Assembly: GCA_013696525.1 (NCBI GenBank)
Contig: JACCYK010000169.1
Span: 1-8,406 of the forward strand
DNA length: 8,406 bases
Direction: 5' to 3'
Origin: Chloroflexia bacterium
GTDB taxonomy: Bacteria; Chloroflexota; Chloroflexia; Thermomicrobiales; UBA6265
Under the pieces are notes generated by a model. It searched no databases, was not told the origin of the DNA, and saw only the letters and a list, made by a program, of their open reading frames with translations. Below are positions 6,428-8,406 of the stretch, piece by piece. The translations under genes and the position numbers were made by a program. Within the stretch, counting starts at the first letter, position 1. Each line of letters opens with the position of its first letter.

Positions 6428-6850
6428 ATGACGCACGGCGACACGACGCTCCATGGCGCATCAGGCCGCGGGCTGGCCCAGACGAGTGATCTGACGGGCA
6501 TTGATCCAAGCTACGGCGAAGCGGAGCATGGGCATCACCCAGGCGATCGCGAATACATCCGGATCGCGATCATTTTGACGATCATCACCGCGGTCGAAGT
6601 CGCGATCTACTACGTCGAGGGCATCCGGAGCTTTCTCGTGCCCGTCTTGATCGTGCTCTCGGTGGCGAAGTTCGTCGCGGTGGTCGGCTACTTCATGCAC
6701 TTGAAGTTCGACGACCGGAGATTCTTGCTGGTGTTCGCCGGCGGGCTCGCCATCTCGGTCTCGGTGATCGCGGCGCTTGTCATTATGTTCTGGACTGGAG
6801 CCTACGTGCCTGATCTGCCGGCAGGATCCGGCGTCGCGCCACCACACTAA
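6428..6850 (+). CDS. coxD: Cytochrome c oxidase subunit IV (CtaF/COX4-type small membrane subunit)
   Basis: A 140-residue protein with three membrane helices (about 43-63, 67-91 and 97-122). The second carries the family signature VAKFVAVVGYFMHLKFDDRR (79-98), typical of prokaryotic subunit IV. Bacterial subunit IV is a small accessory subunit that packs on the core and helps assembly or CuB loading. A soluble N-terminal tail of about 40 residues includes EAEHGHHPGD and is His-rich like the tail of subunit III. The ATG at 6428 is preceded by a purine-rich GGAGAGGAGAG stretch, a strong ribosome site. It closes the recognisable oxidase set; the next gene starts 96 bases on. Confidence 0.9.
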   Translation: MTHGDTTLHGASGRGLAQTSDLTGIDPSYGEAEHGHHPGDREYIRIAIILTIITAVEVAIYYVEGIRSFLVPVLIVLSVAKFVAVVGYFMHLKFDDRRFLLVFAGGLAISVSVIAALVIMFWTGAYVPDLPAGSGVAPPH

Positions 6851-6946
6851 CGATTGCCGCGAACATTGACCCGCCGGCGACATCTGGGTGAAGCCGCGTA
6901 CACTGCCATCGACAGGTGAGCAGCGATCTCGGAAGTGCGAGCGAGC

Positions 6947-7264
6947 ATGGCATCGGTGCCTTCCCCACAACGGCAGGACGACGACGGGCGAACCGCGGCC
7001 TTCGCCTTTCTCTGGGTGCTGATCGGGTTCAAGGTGGTGACGATGGTCCTGATCTTCGTTCACCTCCGCACCTTCGATAGCTTTCTCGTGCTGGCGGCGT
7101 CGTTCTGGTTCTGGCTGCCGGTCGTTGGCTTCCTGATCGCCGGCCCCGTCATCTTCCGCTACCGGCTGCTGCGGCTGCGGGCCCGGCGGGAACAGTTGCG
7201 GCGGTCGGAGTGGATGGTTGAGCAGGACCAGCCACGGGACAGCCGGGCGGAAATCCGGGGCTGA
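6947..7264 (+). CDS. Small two-helix membrane protein of unknown function
   Basis: I do not recognise a family. The ATG at 6947 gives 105 residues; a GTG at 6935 in the same frame would add four. Residues 1-16 are polar and acidic, helices span about 18-38 (AFLWVLIGFKVVTMVLIFVHL) and 47-70 (FWFWLPVVGFLIAGPVIFRY), and a strongly basic stretch RYRLLRLRARREQLRR (71-86) follows. The positive-inside rule puts both ends in the cytosol as a hairpin. It follows the oxidase genes on the same strand with only 96 bases between, so co-transcription and an oxidase accessory or assembly role are possible. That gap also has a TTGACC (6866-6871) and a TACACT (6899-6904), but they lie 27 bases apart, too far for one promoter. 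Codon use and length favour a real gene. Confidence 0.7.
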   Translation: MASVPSPQRQDDDGRTAAFAFLWVLIGFKVVTMVLIFVHLRTFDSFLVLAASFWFWLPVVGFLIAGPVIFRYRLLRLRARREQLRRSEWMVEQDQPRDSRAEIRG

Positions 7265-7324
7265 ATGCTGATGGCGGGGCACATAGTCGGTATCGGTGAG
7301 GACGTGTAGGGGAGGACGCCAGGC

Positions 7325-7960
7325 ATGGCGCATCGGATGTATCGGCTCTTTGTCAAGCCCATGGGCTTCTTTCTCCTGGCCATGATCGTTGTGGGCGCCA
7401 TCATCATTATCGTCGGCGAGACGCTGCTGGCGTTCTACCAGCCGGATTTCACGTCTGAGCTGCAGCGGCCGGAGCTGTACGTGGCGCTGGCGCTGGCAAT
7501 CGGGGTGATGGCGGTCGGGGCTCTGGTGACCTCACGGCCGGCGGGTAGCCTGGGCCCGCTCGATCGCGAGCTGGCAATCGGCGGCGAGTCCATTTTCGCC
7601 CCGGAGCCGCCGCCGGTCGATGTCCGCTTGCGTCGAGGCGAGCCGGGGACGCTGGCGGACATTCAGGAGGGCTATGTTCTCTACGCCCAAAGCGGCCCGC
7701 TGGCGCGCGTTCTTGGCATCCTGCCGGGCGAGCAGGAATATGGCAAGCGCCGGCGCGGGCTAATCTACGCCACCGGCATGTACGGGGCTAGCGCCGAGCT
7801 CTGGATTCCGATCGAGGCGGTGCTGGCGGTCTACCCGGAGACCCAGTCCGTGTTCCTGGCGGCAAAGGGCGACGAGACCGAGCACTTCGGCTGGAACCTG
7901 CCGCCGGAGAGCTTTCGTCGCGATGAACGCCGGCCCCACCAGCCGCCGTCGTCGTTCTAG
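7325..7960 (+). CDS. Membrane protein with PRC-barrel-like C-terminal domain, unknown function
   Basis: A 211-residue protein. Helices lie at about 13-32 and 50-69, followed by a Pro-containing linker (70-107). Residues 108-198 look like a small beta-barrel of the PRC/DUF2171 kind: IQEGYVLYAQSGPLARVLG (113-131), then LWIPIEAVLAVYPETQSVFL (159-178) and a closing GWNLPPESFR (189-198). That pattern of opening glycine strand, IP...V..V strands and late Trp-x-x-Pro-Pro is seen in PRC-barrel proteins, though the similarity is by eye and weak. Such barrels usually bind proteins or RNA and are not enzymes. The ATG at 7325 has a very strong AGGGGAGGA (7308-7316) eight bases upstream. It is 60 bases after the preceding unknown membrane gene, so the pair probably share a transcript. 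The function is unknown. Confidence 0.8.
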   Translation: MAHRMYRLFVKPMGFFLLAMIVVGAIIIIVGETLLAFYQPDFTSELQRPELYVALALAIGVMAVGALVTSRPAGSLGPLDRELAIGGESIFAPEPPPVDVRLRRGEPGTLADIQEGYVLYAQSGPLARVLGILPGEQEYGKRRRGLIYATGMYGASAELWIPIEAVLAVYPETQSVFLAAKGDETEHFGWNLPPESFRRDERRPHQPPSSF

Positions 7961-8018
7961 GACGGGTTTCGACGTGAATCTCGGCATCGCGGCCATGCTG
8001 TCGCGGATCGTCCCCCGC

Positions 8019-8077
8019 GCCCGATGGGCACCCGCCAAACTGGCGGGAACACGCGTGAACTCCCCCAAGATCGGGGG
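8019..8077. terminator. Cluster of inverted repeats between the unknown membrane gene and the PLP enzyme gene
   Basis: The 166-base gap 7961-8126 holds no convincing gene. It contains, in order, GCCC/GGGC around GAT (8019-8029), CCCGCCA/TGGCGGG around AAC (8031-8047), the palindrome CACGCGTG (8050-8057), and CCCCC/GGGGG around a 6-base loop (8062-8077). No T tract follows any of them. A compound terminator for the upstream operon is the simplest reading; a genome-wide dispersed repeat or a leader structure for the next gene are alternatives. Confidence 0.45.
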
Positions 8078-8126
8078 CGGGGGGCTGACCGTGAAATCCT
8101 ATCGTCCAGCCGGGGCGGCGGGCTAG

Positions 8127-8406
8127 ATGGCGCTCGCCGGTCACCGGTTGTCACTGGCGCGGATTGAGCGGGCGGTTCACCTCATCGATCCCGTCTTCCT
8201 CCGGTCGCCCCAATTCGAGTGTGAAGCCCTGAGCGACGAGCTTGGAGTACGGGTCATCCTGAAGGTGGAGACGGCGAACCCAATCCGCTCCTTCAAAGGG
8301 CGGGGGGCGGAGGTGGCGGTGGCGAACGCGGCGCCCGGCGCGACGCTTATCTGTGCCAGTGCCGGCAACTTCGGCCAGGCGATGGCCTATGCCTGCCGCA
8401 AACGGG
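8127..8406 (+). CDS. Threonine dehydratase-like PLP-dependent enzyme (fold type II), 5' part, runs off right edge
   Basis: The first 93 residues are present. The ATG at 8127 must be at or near the start because an in-frame TAG lies directly before it (8124-8126); the ribosome site is weak, only a G-rich stretch. The PLP-binding Lys is in NPIRSFKGRGA (51-61, K57). The phosphate and substrate loop ASAGNFGQAMAYACRKR covers 77-93. The N-terminal part, HLIDPVFLRSPQFECEALSDELG, has the usual substrate-entry pattern of this group. Relatives are threonine/serine ammonia-lyases, which convert threonine to 2-oxobutanoate (isoleucine pathway or threonine breakdown). Other fold-type II members such as serine racemase share these motifs, so the exact reaction is open. 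It is separated from the oxidase operon by the inverted repeats and is probably independent. Confidence 0.9.
   Translation, partial: MALAGHRLSLARIERAVHLIDPVFLRSPQFECEALSDELGVRVILKVETANPIRSFKGRGAEVAVANAAPGATLICASAGNFGQAMAYACRKR

Noticed and set aside
7923..8126. A 67-codon plus-strand open frame ending directly before the PLP enzyme gene.
   Set aside because: It starts inside the upstream gene, runs through the inverted repeats and encodes a basic, unstructured sequence with no ribosome site.

Overview
This is a GC-rich window dominated by an aa3/caa3-type (heme-copper, type A) cytochrome c oxidase operon. It most resembles a Gram-positive-like or lipoprotein-rich thermophilic bacterium. My best guess is phylum Chloroflexota, class Thermomicrobia (Sphaerobacter/Thermomicrobium relatives). 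This is inferred from the protein style (lipoprotein subunit II with a fused cytochrome c, subunit I with an extra C-terminal membrane domain, strong Shine-Dalgarno sites, GTG/TTG starts) and not from any marker gene.

Layout. At 1-603 on the minus strand is the 5' part of a CopC-CopD (YcnJ-like) copper-related membrane protein that runs off the left edge. A divergent intergenic region (604-828) carries a perfect 9-bp hairpin just before the next gene's ribosome binding site. From 829 everything is on the plus strand. First comes a small MIP18/DUF59-family protein (829-1140), then a lipoprotein polysaccharide deacetylase (1225-2172). A sigma70-like promoter (2215-2244) precedes the oxidase operon: subunit II with a fused heme c domain (2283-3533), subunit I (3612-5597), subunit III (5648-6388) and subunit IV (6428-6850). 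Two unrecognised membrane proteins follow (6947-7264 and 7325-7960). The second has a PRC-barrel-like cytosolic tail. A non-coding stretch with several consecutive inverted repeats (8019-8077) separates these from the start of a fold-type II PLP enzyme (threonine dehydratase-like, 8127 to the right edge).

How the genes work together. Subunit II takes electrons on its own heme c, passes them through the CuA centre to heme a and the heme a3/CuB site in subunit I, where oxygen is reduced to water with proton pumping. All CuA, heme, CuB, D-channel and K-channel residues I looked for are present. The Mg/Mn-site His of subunit I is an Asn instead. Subunits III and IV complete the core. No heme A synthase, heme O synthase or Sco gene lies in the window. 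The copper-type gene at the left edge could be connected with copper supply, but it is divergent and separated by two unrelated genes, so this is only a possibility.

I see no mobile element, CRISPR array, tRNA or rRNA. I do not see a clear new defence or biosynthetic system. The less ordinary points are the ligand-poor CopC domain, the subunit I C-terminal fusion, the two unknown membrane genes downstream of the oxidase, and several hairpins or repeats placed exactly at gene junctions.
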